Below are positions 8,883 to 17,830 of a stretch of 54,763 nt of DNA, in pieces (position 1 is the first letter of the stretch; each line of letters opens with the position of its first letter). Origin of the DNA: Bacteroidaceae bacterium (GTDB lineage: Bacteria > Bacteroidota > Bacteroidia > Bacteroidales > Bacteroidaceae). The position numbers were made by a program, and so were the translations under genes. A model generated the notes under the pieces. The model worked only from the letters and a program-made list of their open reading frames with translations, was not told the origin of the DNA and did no database searches. The stretch covers positions 1 to 54,763 of the forward strand of contig JAKSLL010000019.1 in assembly GCA_024401215.1 (NCBI GenBank), given 5' to 3'.

Positions 8883-9583
8883 ACATCATCGACATAATAA
8901 AGCACCTGATGCAGTCAACAGATTTTCCCCTGTTGACTGCATTTGTGCTTGGAATAATTGTTGCTGTCAACCCCTGCCAGCTCGCCATCAGCATCAGCGC
9001 CTTGTCGTATGAATACAAAAATAACAAAACACTCAAGGACGGCATAATATACGCTCTTGGACGATCTGTAACCTATATCGTGCTGGGATGGGTTACCATG
9101 TGCCTCATCGGCGGCGGCAAGAATGTGTCAGGACTACAAAATGCTCTTGCAAAAGCGGAGTTTTTCCTTCCATACATAATAGCAGCAATAGGCATATACT
9201 TAATTTTCAGAGCATTCCACCATCACCACCATCATGGCGACGACTGCCATAACAGCGGACGACTGATTAAAAGAAACGGTCCTTTAGGTTCGCTGCTATT
9301 AGGAATGACACTGGCTATGGCGTTCTGCCCAGAAAGCGCAATATTCTATTTCGGCATAATGATACCACTAAGCATGACATCAAGCATAGGAATTGCTGTG
9401 CCAGTAGTCTTTGGCTTAGCATCAAGCATTCCTGTGGCTGTCATGGCATGGATAATGTCGAAGACATACGACAAAGCAAAAAACATAGCACATAGGTTCG
9501 AGCATTTCCAGCAGTGGATGAATGGTGTAACAGGAGTGCTTTTCATTGCAATCGCCATTCTGCTTCTGTTTGCAGACAATTAA
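8873..9583 (+). CDS. DsbD/CcdA-like membrane protein (ArsG-type permease family)
   Basis: A 236-residue protein with about six membrane helices. Cysteines sit in the two positions typical of the DsbD/CcdA transmembrane core: C35 in AVNPCQLA and C152 in AFCPESA. It therefore may pass electrons across the membrane, although relatives are labelled ArsG-type arsenical permeases. A cytoplasmic or periplasmic loop has six consecutive histidines (116-121) and GDDCH, suggesting metal binding. I chose the ATG at 8873 because the longer open frame before it has no membrane character and overlaps the transporter gene in another frame. No arsenic-resistance gene is nearby, so the permease label is doubtful. 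Confidence 0.75.
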   Translation: MQLNIIDIIKHLMQSTDFPLLTAFVLGIIVAVNPCQLAISISALSYEYKNNKTLKDGIIYALGRSVTYIVLGWVTMCLIGGGKNVSGLQNALAKAEFFLPYIIAAIGIYLIFRAFHHHHHHGDDCHNSGRLIKRNGPLGSLLLGMTLAMAFCPESAIFYFGIMIPLSMTSSIGIAVPVVFGLASSIPVAVMAWIMSKTYDKAKNIAHRFEHFQQWMNGVTGVLFIAIAILLLFADN

Positions 9584-9731
9584 CGACAAAACATCATATT
9601 CAGTCTTAATAATTCAAGAATCAAGTATAAAAACGCTACAAAAAACATCTTTTAAGATTTCATTTTTGCGAAAATAAAACATTTATACTAACTTCGTACA
9701 TTATTTAAATTGAACATTAGTTGACAAAACG

Positions 9732-10475
9732 ATGACCGAAGAAAACAAGAAGTTCCAGCAAGAATATGAAAACAAAAGTGCTGCTCAGATGATAGCAGTG
9801 CTTGCTAAGCTTATACTTGTACTTTTTGTGAAAATCTTGCAGAAAGGTTTGAAGATTATTGCCAGATTCGCCCTCTTCATCATTGAATGTCTGCAAGACG
9901 GCAAAGAACATCTCTCTGCATGGTGGCATGACAACAACACGCAAGAAAAAGTCACAAAAATAAAAGCCTGGATAAAGCGAAGCCTGAAAAACTTCGGCAG
10001 ATGGTGCATAAAAGCATTGAAAGCGACGGGCAGAGGTCTCAAGATAGCCGCAATAGCTACATGGCACGGCATAATTATCGGCATCAAAGCAACAATAAAA
10101 GGTCTCATCCATCTTGGGCCTACCATTAAAAAGCTGTGGGCTCTGACACAAAAGGGTGCAAAGGCGTTTGCCGCATGGACAAGAAGATGCGGACGAGGCA
10201 TGAAGCTATCACACATAAGGAGGAAGAGAGCATGGAACAAATTCCGCCAGAATAAGGGCATCAAAGGATTTATGGTTGATTCTTCACGAGCTATCAGCAA
10301 CAGCATAAAAACATTCATGGAAGAAGACCAAGAGGAAGCAACGGCAGACGCAATAACAGATGATGACATAATAGAAGAGAGTCTGCATGGCAAGGTAGAT
10401 GACAACAATAGAGCAAAGAAAATCGGAAAATCGATTTTCAAGAGCGCCCAAGAGATTGTCGAGATTGATGACTGA
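9732..10475 (+). CDS. Hypothetical basic amphipathic protein
   Basis: I do not recognise this 247-residue protein. It has no signal peptide. After an acidic start it has a hydrophobic stretch (about 19-55, IAVLAKLILVLFVKILQKGLK...). A long very basic region follows (about 70-180), with repeated patterns of K/R, W and small hydrophobic residues (KAWIKRSLKNFGRW, WTRRCGRGMK). The C-terminus is strongly acidic (about 195-247). It looks like amphipathic helices that could lie on a membrane or bind nucleic acid. It stands alone between the DsbD-like gene and the MscS channel with gaps of about 150 nt on each side. Confidence 0.6.
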   Translation: MTEENKKFQQEYENKSAAQMIAVLAKLILVLFVKILQKGLKIIARFALFIIECLQDGKEHLSAWWHDNNTQEKVTKIKAWIKRSLKNFGRWCIKALKATGRGLKIAAIATWHGIIIGIKATIKGLIHLGPTIKKLWALTQKGAKAFAAWTRRCGRGMKLSHIRRKRAWNKFRQNKGIKGFMVDSSRAISNSIKTFMEEDQEEATADAITDDDIIEESLHGKVDDNNRAKKIGKSIFKSAQEIVEIDD

Positions 10476-10633
10476 TGTCAACTTCTCTTTAACTCCAATA
10501 CAAGTGGAGCTTGCGGAACTTGTATAAAACCAATTTTTATCACCTACTTAAAACATAATAACTATCAATAACAATAGAACAATCCTTGTTAAATGAAAGA
10601 GTTTACAAGGACGCCATTCCACTACAGACTACA

Positions 10634-13204
10634 ATGAAGAGATTCATATCACTGTTGCTGCTATTCGCAGTATTCGCTCTGCAGAGTCATGCAGTATTGA
10701 AAGAGAAGGACCTCAACCAAACTTTACATGTCTTGCGCTTAGAGCTGCATAACAAATGCTTAAGGCAGGCAGAAAACATCAAACTGATGATGGCCCAGCG
10801 TGAAAACCAGCATCAGCAGCTCGTCTCATATATGAAAAGATGTGAGACTACAAGTCTCATCCTCTATTCTCAAGAACAGGACTTCACCTTCAACACGGCT
10901 TTCGCCTGCGAAGAAGCCACAAAGCTGTATTTCGACCTCTCCAACACTTCAAGACCTTTCAGTCAAATAAAGGGAGCAATGAAGAGCGAAATTGCAAGAT
11001 ATGACAGTCTCATCTATTCGCTTCAGCTTCTGCCTCCTTCTGTCGGACAGGCAAAGATTGACATACAAAATGCCAAGAGAGAGAGGGAGAAAAACTCAGT
11101 TCAAAGGAAGCAAGACGAGGTATTCAAAGATAAGGAGAAGAAGTCAAGCAAGCCATTCATGCTTGACAAACAAGGACTTGAAGACCGAGAGATGTGCATC
11201 ATCTATGCCACTATTCTGCGCGACAACCTTTCAAAAATGCTCACTCTCATAGAGAGAGACGACGAGCATTACGACACCTTAGACTCACGTGTGGCAAAGC
11301 TGCATGACTACGCACAAGAGAAATACAAAGCTCTGCAACAAAGCATATTCATAAACCCAGGAACAAACTACTTCAAGATTCTCATGTCCATACCTTTCAG
11401 ATGGCAATGGATGCAGAAAGACTTTGCACAGAAATATTACACCCTTGAAGAGGTGAACAAAACTACGGGCGAGGTGGAGAAGTACAGGTCAGAATGGCGC
11501 GGACCAATAGTCGGCTTCGCCAGCGTCTTCATGCTCGTATATATACTCATAGCCACACTGATAAGCCTCGCCATATTCAAATGGTGCATCCCTAAGAAAC
11601 TACGCACAAAGACATTCTACCAGAAGCGTCCTCTATTCATCATGTCGCTGGCAATCTTTATCTTCGCCATTGTGGTGATGGTGCTTAGGCTCTTCATCCA
11701 CCACAACCTTATGCTCATGGCAACAGGGCTGATGATAGAGACCGCATGGCTTATGGAGGTCATTTACCTGTCACTTGTCATACGCCTTAATGGCGAGCAG
11801 ATAAGAAATGGCGCCAAAGTTTATGCACCTTTCATTATAACATCCATCACCGTCATCTGCTTCCGTATCATATTGATACCAAACGCATTGGTAAATCTGA
11901 TATTCCCACCTATATTGCTCATTTTCACTATATGGCAGTTCATCACAACGCATAAATACAGCAAGCAGGTGCCAACACACGACAGATTATTCTGCAATAT
12001 ATCATCGATAGCAATGCTGTGCTCTTGCATACTCGCTTTCGTAGGCTTCACCCTCATGGCTGTACAAATTATGATATGGTGGACATTCCAGCTTGCTGCC
12101 ATCACAACTATAATATGCTGCTATGACCTGATGGAGATGTATGAGACACGCGTCTTAGAGAAAAGGATAAAAAAAGCTTACGGCAGCCATGTCAGCGACG
12201 GACAGGTGATATTCAGGATGAAACGAGGAGATTTCATCGACAAGACATGGTTTTATGATTTCATAAACCATGCTCTGGTACCTGTATGCGCCGTATATTC
12301 AATCATCTTCAGCATCTTATGGGCAGCAGACATTTTCGACCTCAGAGACCTCTGTATGGACTGGTTTGTGAAAGAATATAAAATAAAAGGTATAATGGAT
12401 GCGTCGGCTTTCAAACTGAGCCTTATCGCCGCCCTTTTCTTTGTGTTCAAGTATATCAACTATCTGATACGCTCATTGTGGTTCCGCTATAGAAGAAACA
12501 AAGGAAATAAAGATTTAAACACCACCCTGTCGAAAAACCTTATTGCGCTGCTTACCTGGGGCATTTACATTATCATCGGATTTCTTATGCTCGATGTACC
12601 AAGCACTGGTATCGCTGTTGTCACAGGAGGTCTCTCGACTGGTATGGGTTTTGCATCAAAGAGTCTTCTCGAAAACTTCTTCTATGGTATCTCGCTTATG
12701 ACTGGTCGTGTGAGAGTCGGTGACTATATCGAATGCGACGGAATGATAGGAAAAGTTGACAGCATAACCTATCAAAGCACACAGATTGTCACTCTTGATG
12801 GCAGCGTTGTTGCAATCCTCAATTCAGAACTCTTCAATAAGAACTTCAAGAATCTCACAAGAAATCATCAATACGAACTCACAAAGATTCCTTTCGGTGT
12901 CGCCTACGGTACGAATGTGGATGAAGTGAGAAAGCTGATTCTCGACGAAGTAAGACCGCTGTGTGTAAAAACTGCGGACGGCAGAGATATTGTGAATCCA
13001 AAAAATCCTATATCTGTGGCATTCTCCGACTTTGGAGCAAGCTCTGTGGATCTGTTCTTCGTGGCTTGGATTCTTGTCGATCAAAAAATCACCTTCACCT
13101 GCTTGGTTAAAGAAAAAATCTATGAAGTGCTCAACAAGAATAATATCGAAATTCCATTCCCACAGCAAGACATTTACATAAGAAGTATTGCAAAAATGGA
13201 ATAG
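10634..13204 (+). CDS. MscS-family mechanosensitive ion channel
   Basis: Releases solutes on membrane tension. An 856-residue protein of the large MscK/YbdG-like type. It has a signal peptide (about 1-20), a periplasmic region of about 260 residues rich in heptad-like helices, then about nine or ten membrane helices from roughly residue 295. The C-terminal MscS core contains the pore helix GIAVVTGGLSTGMGFASKSL, then LLENFFYGISLMTGRVRVGDYIE and the cytoplasmic beta domain to the end. An upstream TTG at 10586 keeps the frame open, but ATG 10634 starts directly at a good signal peptide. It appears to be a single-gene unit. Confidence 0.88.
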   Translation: MKRFISLLLLFAVFALQSHAVLKEKDLNQTLHVLRLELHNKCLRQAENIKLMMAQRENQHQQLVSYMKRCETTSLILYSQEQDFTFNTAFACEEATKLYFDLSNTSRPFSQIKGAMKSEIARYDSLIYSLQLLPPSVGQAKIDIQNAKREREKNSVQRKQDEVFKDKEKKSSKPFMLDKQGLEDREMCIIYATILRDNLSKMLTLIERDDEHYDTLDSRVAKLHDYAQEKYKALQQSIFINPGTNYFKILMSIPFRWQWMQKDFAQKYYTLEEVNKTTGEVEKYRSEWRGPIVGFASVFMLVYILIATLISLAIFKWCIPKKLRTKTFYQKRPLFIMSLAIFIFAIVVMVLRLFIHHNLMLMATGLMIETAWLMEVIYLSLVIRLNGEQIRNGAKVYAPFIITSITVICFRIILIPNALVNLIFPPILLIFTIWQFITTHKYSKQVPTHDRLFCNISSIAMLCSCILAFVGFTLMAVQIMIWWTFQLAAITTIICCYDLMEMYETRVLEKRIKKAYGSHVSDGQVIFRMKRGDFIDKTWFYDFINHALVPVCAVYSIIFSILWAADIFDLRDLCMDWFVKEYKIKGIMDASAFKLSLIAALFFVFKYINYLIRSLWFRYRRNKGNKDLNTTLSKNLIALLTWGIYIIIGFLMLDVPSTGIAVVTGGLSTGMGFASKSLLENFFYGISLMTGRVRVGDYIECDGMIGKVDSITYQSTQIVTLDGSVVAILNSELFNKNFKNLTRNHQYELTKIPFGVAYGTNVDEVRKLILDEVRPLCVKTADGRDIVNPKNPISVAFSDFGASSVDLFFVAWILVDQKITFTCLVKEKIYEVLNKNNIEIPFPQQDIYIRSIAKME

Positions 13205-13363
13205 AAATGGTTTTTAAAGAAAGAAAATCACTATCTTTTAATAAAAATTCATTCTTTTTTATCGATTGAATCAAAAAAATGTATTACTTTTGCCTCAAAT
13301 AGCAAAGTGCCTTAAAAGCACACGACACATTTAGTTGAATTAACTAAAAAATAAATATAAACT

Positions 13364-14080
13364 ATGGAAGTAAAAAAATCAAAAAAAGCGGATCTCGAAG
13401 GTGAGAAAGGCACAGGTATGCTTATCGGCTATATCGTTGCCCTCGCAACAATGTTCGCTTGCTTCGAGTACACTACTCGTGAGTACATTGAGACTTCAGA
13501 GGTCTTCACTACTGCTGCAGTCGTAGCAGAAGAGGAAATCGTCCCAATCACTCAGCCTATCTTCACTCAGGCTCCTCCACCACCAGCTGACGCTCCTAAG
13601 GTGGCAGAAATCCTCGACATCGTGGACAACAGCACTGAGATTGAAGAAGAGACAATCCAGACTTCAGAGGACACTCACGAAGCAATCTCTGGTCCTGTAT
13701 CTCACGTTTCTGGTCCTGTCATGGCAGGTCCTCCAGCACCTGTTCAGGAAGAGAGCGATGAGGGTGAGATTTTCGAAGTTGTAGAGCAGAACCCATCATT
13801 CCCAGGTGGTGACAAGGCTCTTATGGCTTACCTCACAAAGAACCTCAAGTACCCACCATCAGCACAGGAAAACGGTATTCAAGGACGTGTACTTGTACAG
13901 TTCGTTGTTAACAAGGACGGTTCTATCGTTGAGCCAAAGGTTCTTCGCTCAGTTGACCCAGCTCTCGACAAGGAAGCTCTCCGCGTAGTTCAGGCTATGC
14001 CAAAATGGACACCAGGTAAGCAGCGCGGTAAGACAGTACGTGTAAAGTTCACACTCCCTGTTACATTCCGTCTCTCGTAA
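13364..14080 (+). CDS. Energy transducer TonB
   Basis: Spans the periplasm to pass proton-motive energy from ExbB/ExbD to outer-membrane TonB-dependent receptors. The 238 residues have one N-terminal membrane helix (about 20-37), a proline/glutamate-rich periplasmic linker (APPPPADAP; GPPAPVQEE) and a C-terminal TonB domain (about 145-238; NPSFPGGDKALMAYL, IQGRVLVQFVV, VRVKFTLPVTFRL). A TACTTTTG box at 13285-13292 is a likely promoter. A strong terminator follows at 14105-14137, so it is monocistronic. The exbB/exbD operon lies about 2.3 kb downstream and is the probable partner. Confidence 0.9.
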   Translation: MEVKKSKKADLEGEKGTGMLIGYIVALATMFACFEYTTREYIETSEVFTTAAVVAEEEIVPITQPIFTQAPPPPADAPKVAEILDIVDNSTEIEEETIQTSEDTHEAISGPVSHVSGPVMAGPPAPVQEESDEGEIFEVVEQNPSFPGGDKALMAYLTKNLKYPPSAQENGIQGRVLVQFVVNKDGSIVEPKVLRSVDPALDKEALRVVQAMPKWTPGKQRGKTVRVKFTLPVTFRLS

Positions 14081-14104
14081 TAAAATACTTATTACAAATG
14101 ATAC

Positions 14105-14137
14105 AAGCCACACAGTATTTTATATATTGTGTGGCTT
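14105..14137 (+). terminator. Terminator after tonB
   Basis: A 10-bp perfect stem (AAGCCACACA at 14105-14114 with TGTGTGGCTT at 14128-14137) followed by TCTTATTT. It separates tonB from the polyprenyl synthase gene. Confidence 0.75.
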
Positions 14138-14212
14138 TCTTATTTATGGATGACATCCATAAAAACAAGAACACTAATTCATATACATAGAACGCCACGC
14201 ATATTCACCACT

Positions 14213-15181
14213 ATGTTCAACATCGACCAACTCATAGATATTGTAAACAAGAAAGTAGAGAACATACAATACCCTGCAGAACCGCAAAGACTCTACGAAC
14301 CAATAAGATACATACTCTCTATTGGGGGAAAACGCATCAGACCCGTATTAATGCTCATGGCATACAACCTTTACAAGGATGATGTAGAGTCTATCATTAA
14401 CAATGCCGTAGCACTCGAAACTTACCACAATTTCACATTGTTGCACGACGACTTGATGGACAACTCTGATGTAAGAAGAGGAAATCCTTGTGTTCACAAA
14501 AAATGGGACGCCAATACCGCCATCCTCTCTGGAGACACAATGCTCATCCTTGCATACAAGCTTTTCAATGCTGGCGTAAAGAACGAGAAAGCACTCGCTG
14601 ACTTTATCGAAGCCACACTTGGAGTATGTGAAGGACAGCAGTATGACATGGATTTTGAAACACGAAATGATGTGACAGAATCCGAATATATGGAGATGAT
14701 TAGACAGAAAACCTCCCTGCTGCTTGGTTATGCATTGAAGATTGGAGGCGTACTTGCTGGAGCAGATGAAGAGGATGCAAGAAATCTTTATGAATTTGGT
14801 GAAAAAATGGGCCTTGCCTTTCAGCTGCAAGACGACCTTCTCGATGTCTATGGTGACCCAAAATTATTCAAAAAGAAACTTGGTGGTGACATCGTTGAAA
14901 ACAAAAAGACATTCCTCCTCATAAATGCCCTTCAATTAGCAAACAAAGACCAGAAAGAGGAATTAGTTCAATGGATAGCAGACAAAAATGCTAATCCTGA
15001 CAAAAAAATCGCTGCCGTAACACATATTTATAACAGCCTCCAGATTGACAGACTCACTCAATGCAAAATTGAAGAAATGTTCAGCCTTTCTCTCAAAAGC
15101 CTCGACAAGATTAAAGTTGACGAGGAGAAAAAGCAAGAGTTAAGAGCTTTCGCCAACAGACTATTAGGTCGCAAATACTAA
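14213..15181 (+). CDS. Polyprenyl diphosphate synthase
   Basis: Condenses isopentenyl diphosphate with an allylic diphosphate to make isoprenoid chains for quinones or lipid carriers. The 322 residues have GGKRIRP (38-44), the first Asp-rich motif DDLMD (79-83) followed by RRG, and the second, DDLLD (207-211, in FQLQDDLLDVYGD). This is the trans-prenyltransferase pattern. The first motif lacks the two-residue insertion of bacterial farnesyl synthases, so a longer product (GGPP or octaprenyl) is possible; chain length cannot be fixed. ATG 14213 was chosen, since the longer frame before it runs through the tonB terminator. Confidence 0.88.
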   Translation: MFNIDQLIDIVNKKVENIQYPAEPQRLYEPIRYILSIGGKRIRPVLMLMAYNLYKDDVESIINNAVALETYHNFTLLHDDLMDNSDVRRGNPCVHKKWDANTAILSGDTMLILAYKLFNAGVKNEKALADFIEATLGVCEGQQYDMDFETRNDVTESEYMEMIRQKTSLLLGYALKIGGVLAGADEEDARNLYEFGEKMGLAFQLQDDLLDVYGDPKLFKKKLGGDIVENKKTFLLINALQLANKDQKEELVQWIADKNANPDKKIAAVTHIYNSLQIDRLTQCKIEEMFSLSLKSLDKIKVDEEKKQELRAFANRLLGRKY

Positions 15182-15273
15182 CTGGCGATAAAAGAGGAAA
15201 TACAAATTGCGCTACTTTTGTATCTTTCAAAAAACTAAAACACTTCTAAATTCATTTACCACATAACATAGAA

Positions 15274-16068
15274 ATGCTGATAGACACACATTCACACCTC
15301 GACACGGAAGACTTTGTCGATGACTTGGAAGAAACACTCCAAAGAGCAAAGGATGCAGGAGTAGGAAAAATCCTCATACCAGGAATATGTCTTAAAGACA
15401 CTCCACATCTTATCAGCGTTTGCAAGTCACACCCCGACTATCTATACCCAATGATAGGTCTTCACCCAGAAAACATAATGGATGAAGATTATCACCATGC
15501 ACTTGCAGAACTTGAAAAAATGATTATACCTTCAGGAGCCATCGCTATAGGAGAAATTGGATTAGACCTTTATTGGGACGACACACATAAGGCAGAACAG
15601 ATAGATGCATTTGAGACACAAATCGGATGGGCTGAAAAATATGACCTGCCACTGATGATACATTGCAGAAATGCACACAAAGAGATGATGGAGATACTAA
15701 GCAGGCACGACAAAAACAAGCTTAGCGGCGTGTTCCACTGTTTCACTGGTACGGAAGAAGAAGCTTGTGAACTGCTGACTTTCCCAAATTTCAAACTGGG
15801 AATAGGAGGAGTGCTGACATTTAAAAAATCTAATCTTCCAAACGTCATAGAAAAAGCAGTACCACTCTCAAGAATAGTCATCGAAACAGATTCACCGTAC
15901 ATGGCTCCGACACCAAATAGAGGGAAAAGAAACGAAAGTGCGTATGTGAAATTCGTAGCAGAGAAACTCAGCGAAATATTCAATACGGATTTTAACGATA
16001 TTGCACAGAAAACGACTGCAAATACAGCCGAAGTATTCAAAAAACTGACTTTTTTCACTGAAAAATGA
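15274..16068 (+). CDS. tatD: TatD-family metal-dependent hydrolase
   Basis: A 264-residue cytoplasmic TIM-barrel enzyme of the TatD DNase family. Metal-binding residues are visible: DTHSHLD (4-10), GEIGLDLYWD (about 94-103, with the family Glu), MIHCRNAH, HCFTGT and ETDSPYM near 205-211. The family has 3'-5' exonuclease activity on DNA or RNA, or D-aminoacyl-tRNA hydrolysis. Start, length and motif order are standard. It lies about 90 nt after the polyprenyl synthase gene and 130 nt before tRNA-Ser. Confidence 0.9.
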   Translation: MLIDTHSHLDTEDFVDDLEETLQRAKDAGVGKILIPGICLKDTPHLISVCKSHPDYLYPMIGLHPENIMDEDYHHALAELEKMIIPSGAIAIGEIGLDLYWDDTHKAEQIDAFETQIGWAEKYDLPLMIHCRNAHKEMMEILSRHDKNKLSGVFHCFTGTEEEACELLTFPNFKLGIGGVLTFKKSNLPNVIEKAVPLSRIVIETDSPYMAPTPNRGKRNESAYVKFVAEKLSEIFNTDFNDIAQKTTANTAEVFKKLTFFTEK

Positions 16069-16110
16069 AAGTTTCCCACAATTATTTTCAATTGGTAATA
16101 AAAAAATCAT

Positions 16111-16118
16111 TATTTTTG
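16111..16118 (+). promoter_or_regulatory. Probable -7 box for tRNA-Ser
   Basis: TATTTTTG matches TAnnTTTG. A TTG at 16092-16094 lies 16 nt upstream, so the -33 element is imperfect. Transcription would begin near 16125, about 70 nt before the mature tRNA. Confidence 0.45.
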
Positions 16119-16197
16119 TGACCAATTATAGGTGTGGAGTCCGCGAATACGCGAGAAGCCACTCAAAAAAGTCGATTTTTCGACCATTTCCTGTAAA

Positions 16198-16285
16198 GGA
16201 GAGATGCTCGAGTGGCTGAAGAGGCACGCCTGGAAAGCGTGTAAGCGTCAAAAGCGCTTCGCGAGTTCGAATCTCGCTCTCTCCG
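16198..16285 (+). tRNA. tRNA-Ser (GGA)
   Basis: An 88-nt class II tRNA. Acceptor stem GGAGAGA pairs with TCTCTCC (16278-16284). The anticodon stem is CACGC/GCGTG with loop CTGGAAA, giving anticodon GGA (codons UCC/UCU). A long variable arm precedes the T arm GCGAG-TTCGAAT-CTCGC. The discriminator is G, and CCA is not encoded. Confidence 0.96.
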
Positions 16286-16410
16286 CAGGAAGAGAGAAAA
16301 GAATTTCTCGTTAATGGAAAGAAAACACAAAAGACATTTTGATACTATAACTATTATAAATAAGAGAAAAATTAAATTAAATAATTATTAATCTTAAAAT
16401 TTTCAACACA

Positions 16411-17235
16411 ATGAAAAAAATTTTTGCAATCGTTGCATTGATGGGTGTGTTTACATTTGGTATGACACAGTCAGTATCAGCTCAGGACGAGGCTGCTGAC
16501 AGCGCAGCTACAGAGCAGGTTGATTCAGCAGCAGTAGATTCTGCAGCAGCTCCAGTAGAAGAAGCTGCTTCAACAGGAGATTCTGAACCAGTTGAAGCTG
16601 GTATGTACAAGACAATCAAGACAAAGTTCATCGAAGGTTCTGCAGGCTTCATGGCACTCGTAGCAGTAGCCCTCATCCTCGGTCTTGCATTCTGTATCGA
16701 GCGTATCATCTACCTCGCACTTTCAAAGGTTAACACAGTTAAGCTTATCGAGGACGTAGAAGAAGCTCTCATCAAGAAGGGTGACCTCGAAGGAGCAAAG
16801 TCAATTGCACGTGATACTCGCGGCCCTATCGCATCTATCTTCTATCAGGGTCTTACTCGTCTCGATGACGGTGCTGACGCAGTAGAGAAGTCAGTTGTTG
16901 CATACGGCGCAGTTCAGGCTTCTAAACTTGAGAACGGTTGTTCATGGATCACACTCTTCATCGGTATGGCTCCATCTCTCGGATTCCTTGGTACTGTGAT
17001 CGGTATGGTGCAGGCATTCGATGATATCCAGGCTGCAGGTGATATCTCTCCAACAGTCGTAGCAGGAGGTATGAAGGTTGCCCTCTTGACAACAATCTTC
17101 GGTATCGTCGTTGCCCTCATTCTTCAGGTATTCTACAACTACATCCTCGCTGAGATCGAAGGTCTTACAGCTAAGATGGAAGACTCTACTATTTCTCTCC
17201 TTGACATCGTTGCAAAGTACAGCAACAAGAAGTAA
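16411..17235 (+). CDS. exbB: MotA/TolQ/ExbB proton channel family protein
   Basis: Proton-channel subunit that powers TonB- or Tol-type energy transduction. 274 residues. Unusually for ExbB it begins with a cleavable-looking signal peptide (to SAQ near 25) and an Ala/Glu-rich exported linker (about 26-68). Three membrane helices follow (about 78-98, 190-212 and 222-248), with the family stretch IGMAPSLGFLGTVIGMVQAF and GGMKVALLTTIFGIVVAL. It leads a four-gene operon with a 170-residue membrane protein and two ExbD proteins. Confidence 0.9.
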   Translation: MKKIFAIVALMGVFTFGMTQSVSAQDEAADSAATEQVDSAAVDSAAAPVEEAASTGDSEPVEAGMYKTIKTKFIEGSAGFMALVAVALILGLAFCIERIIYLALSKVNTVKLIEDVEEALIKKGDLEGAKSIARDTRGPIASIFYQGLTRLDDGADAVEKSVVAYGAVQASKLENGCSWITLFIGMAPSLGFLGTVIGMVQAFDDIQAAGDISPTVVAGGMKVALLTTIFGIVVALILQVFYNYILAEIEGLTAKMEDSTISLLDIVAKYSNKK

Positions 17236-17292
17236 TTAGAGGACTATCATATAGAGTCACAAACTAATTATTAACTTAAAGGAGAAAAAGAA

Positions 17293-17805
17293 ATGAATAA
17301 TACACAAATAACATGTGCACAGGACAAGGTCGAGAAGGTTTCTAAAATCGTTCTCTGGGCTCTCATCGGAATCAGCCTTGTTGTAACTGCACTCTTCCTC
17401 TTAATTGGTTACGACACACCATACGAGGAAAACCCTAAGTTCAACGACCCACAGTTGACAGACCTCCTTATTTGCTGGACATACGCACTCATCGCAGGTG
17501 CTGCTGTTGCAACAGTTGGTGCTGTCATTTACACAGCAATCAATGGTGGTAACAAGTCTAAGAATGAAGATAAAGGTCTTCTCAGCAAGACAGGTCTTAT
17601 CGCATGGGGAACATGCATCGTTTCAGTTGTAATCGGTGTTGCAATCGGTGTTGCTGGCAAGGATGAGCAGCTTCTTATCAATGGTAAGGGTTGGAACGAT
17701 CCAACAGACATCATTATGACAGACGCATCAATGGTTTCAATTCTTGTACTTACAATCGTTACAATTATTGCAACTGCGTTCTCTATGGTAAATAACAAGA
17801 AGTAA
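17293..17805 (+). CDS. Four-helix membrane protein in the exbB-exbD operon
   Basis: A 170-residue protein with four predicted membrane helices (about 17-40, 58-80, 98-120 and 140-164), joined by short loops (DTPYEENPKFNDPQL; NGGNKSKNEDKG). No known motif. Its position between exbB and exbD, with gaps of 57 and 25 nt, argues that it is a subunit or assembly factor of the energy-transduction complex. From memory, Bacteroidales often carry such a protein at this spot. Function not established. Confidence 0.75.
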   Translation: MNNTQITCAQDKVEKVSKIVLWALIGISLVVTALFLLIGYDTPYEENPKFNDPQLTDLLICWTYALIAGAAVATVGAVIYTAINGGNKSKNEDKGLLSKTGLIAWGTCIVSVVIGVAIGVAGKDEQLLINGKGWNDPTDIIMTDASMVSILVLTIVTIIATAFSMVNNKK

Positions 17806-17830
17806 GTAACTTTAACTCAGAGCAAATAAT

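Noticed and set aside
9225-9243. Six consecutive histidine codons, looking like a cloning tag
   Set aside because: They lie inside a natural membrane-protein loop with mixed CAC/CAT codons and no vector sequence nearby.
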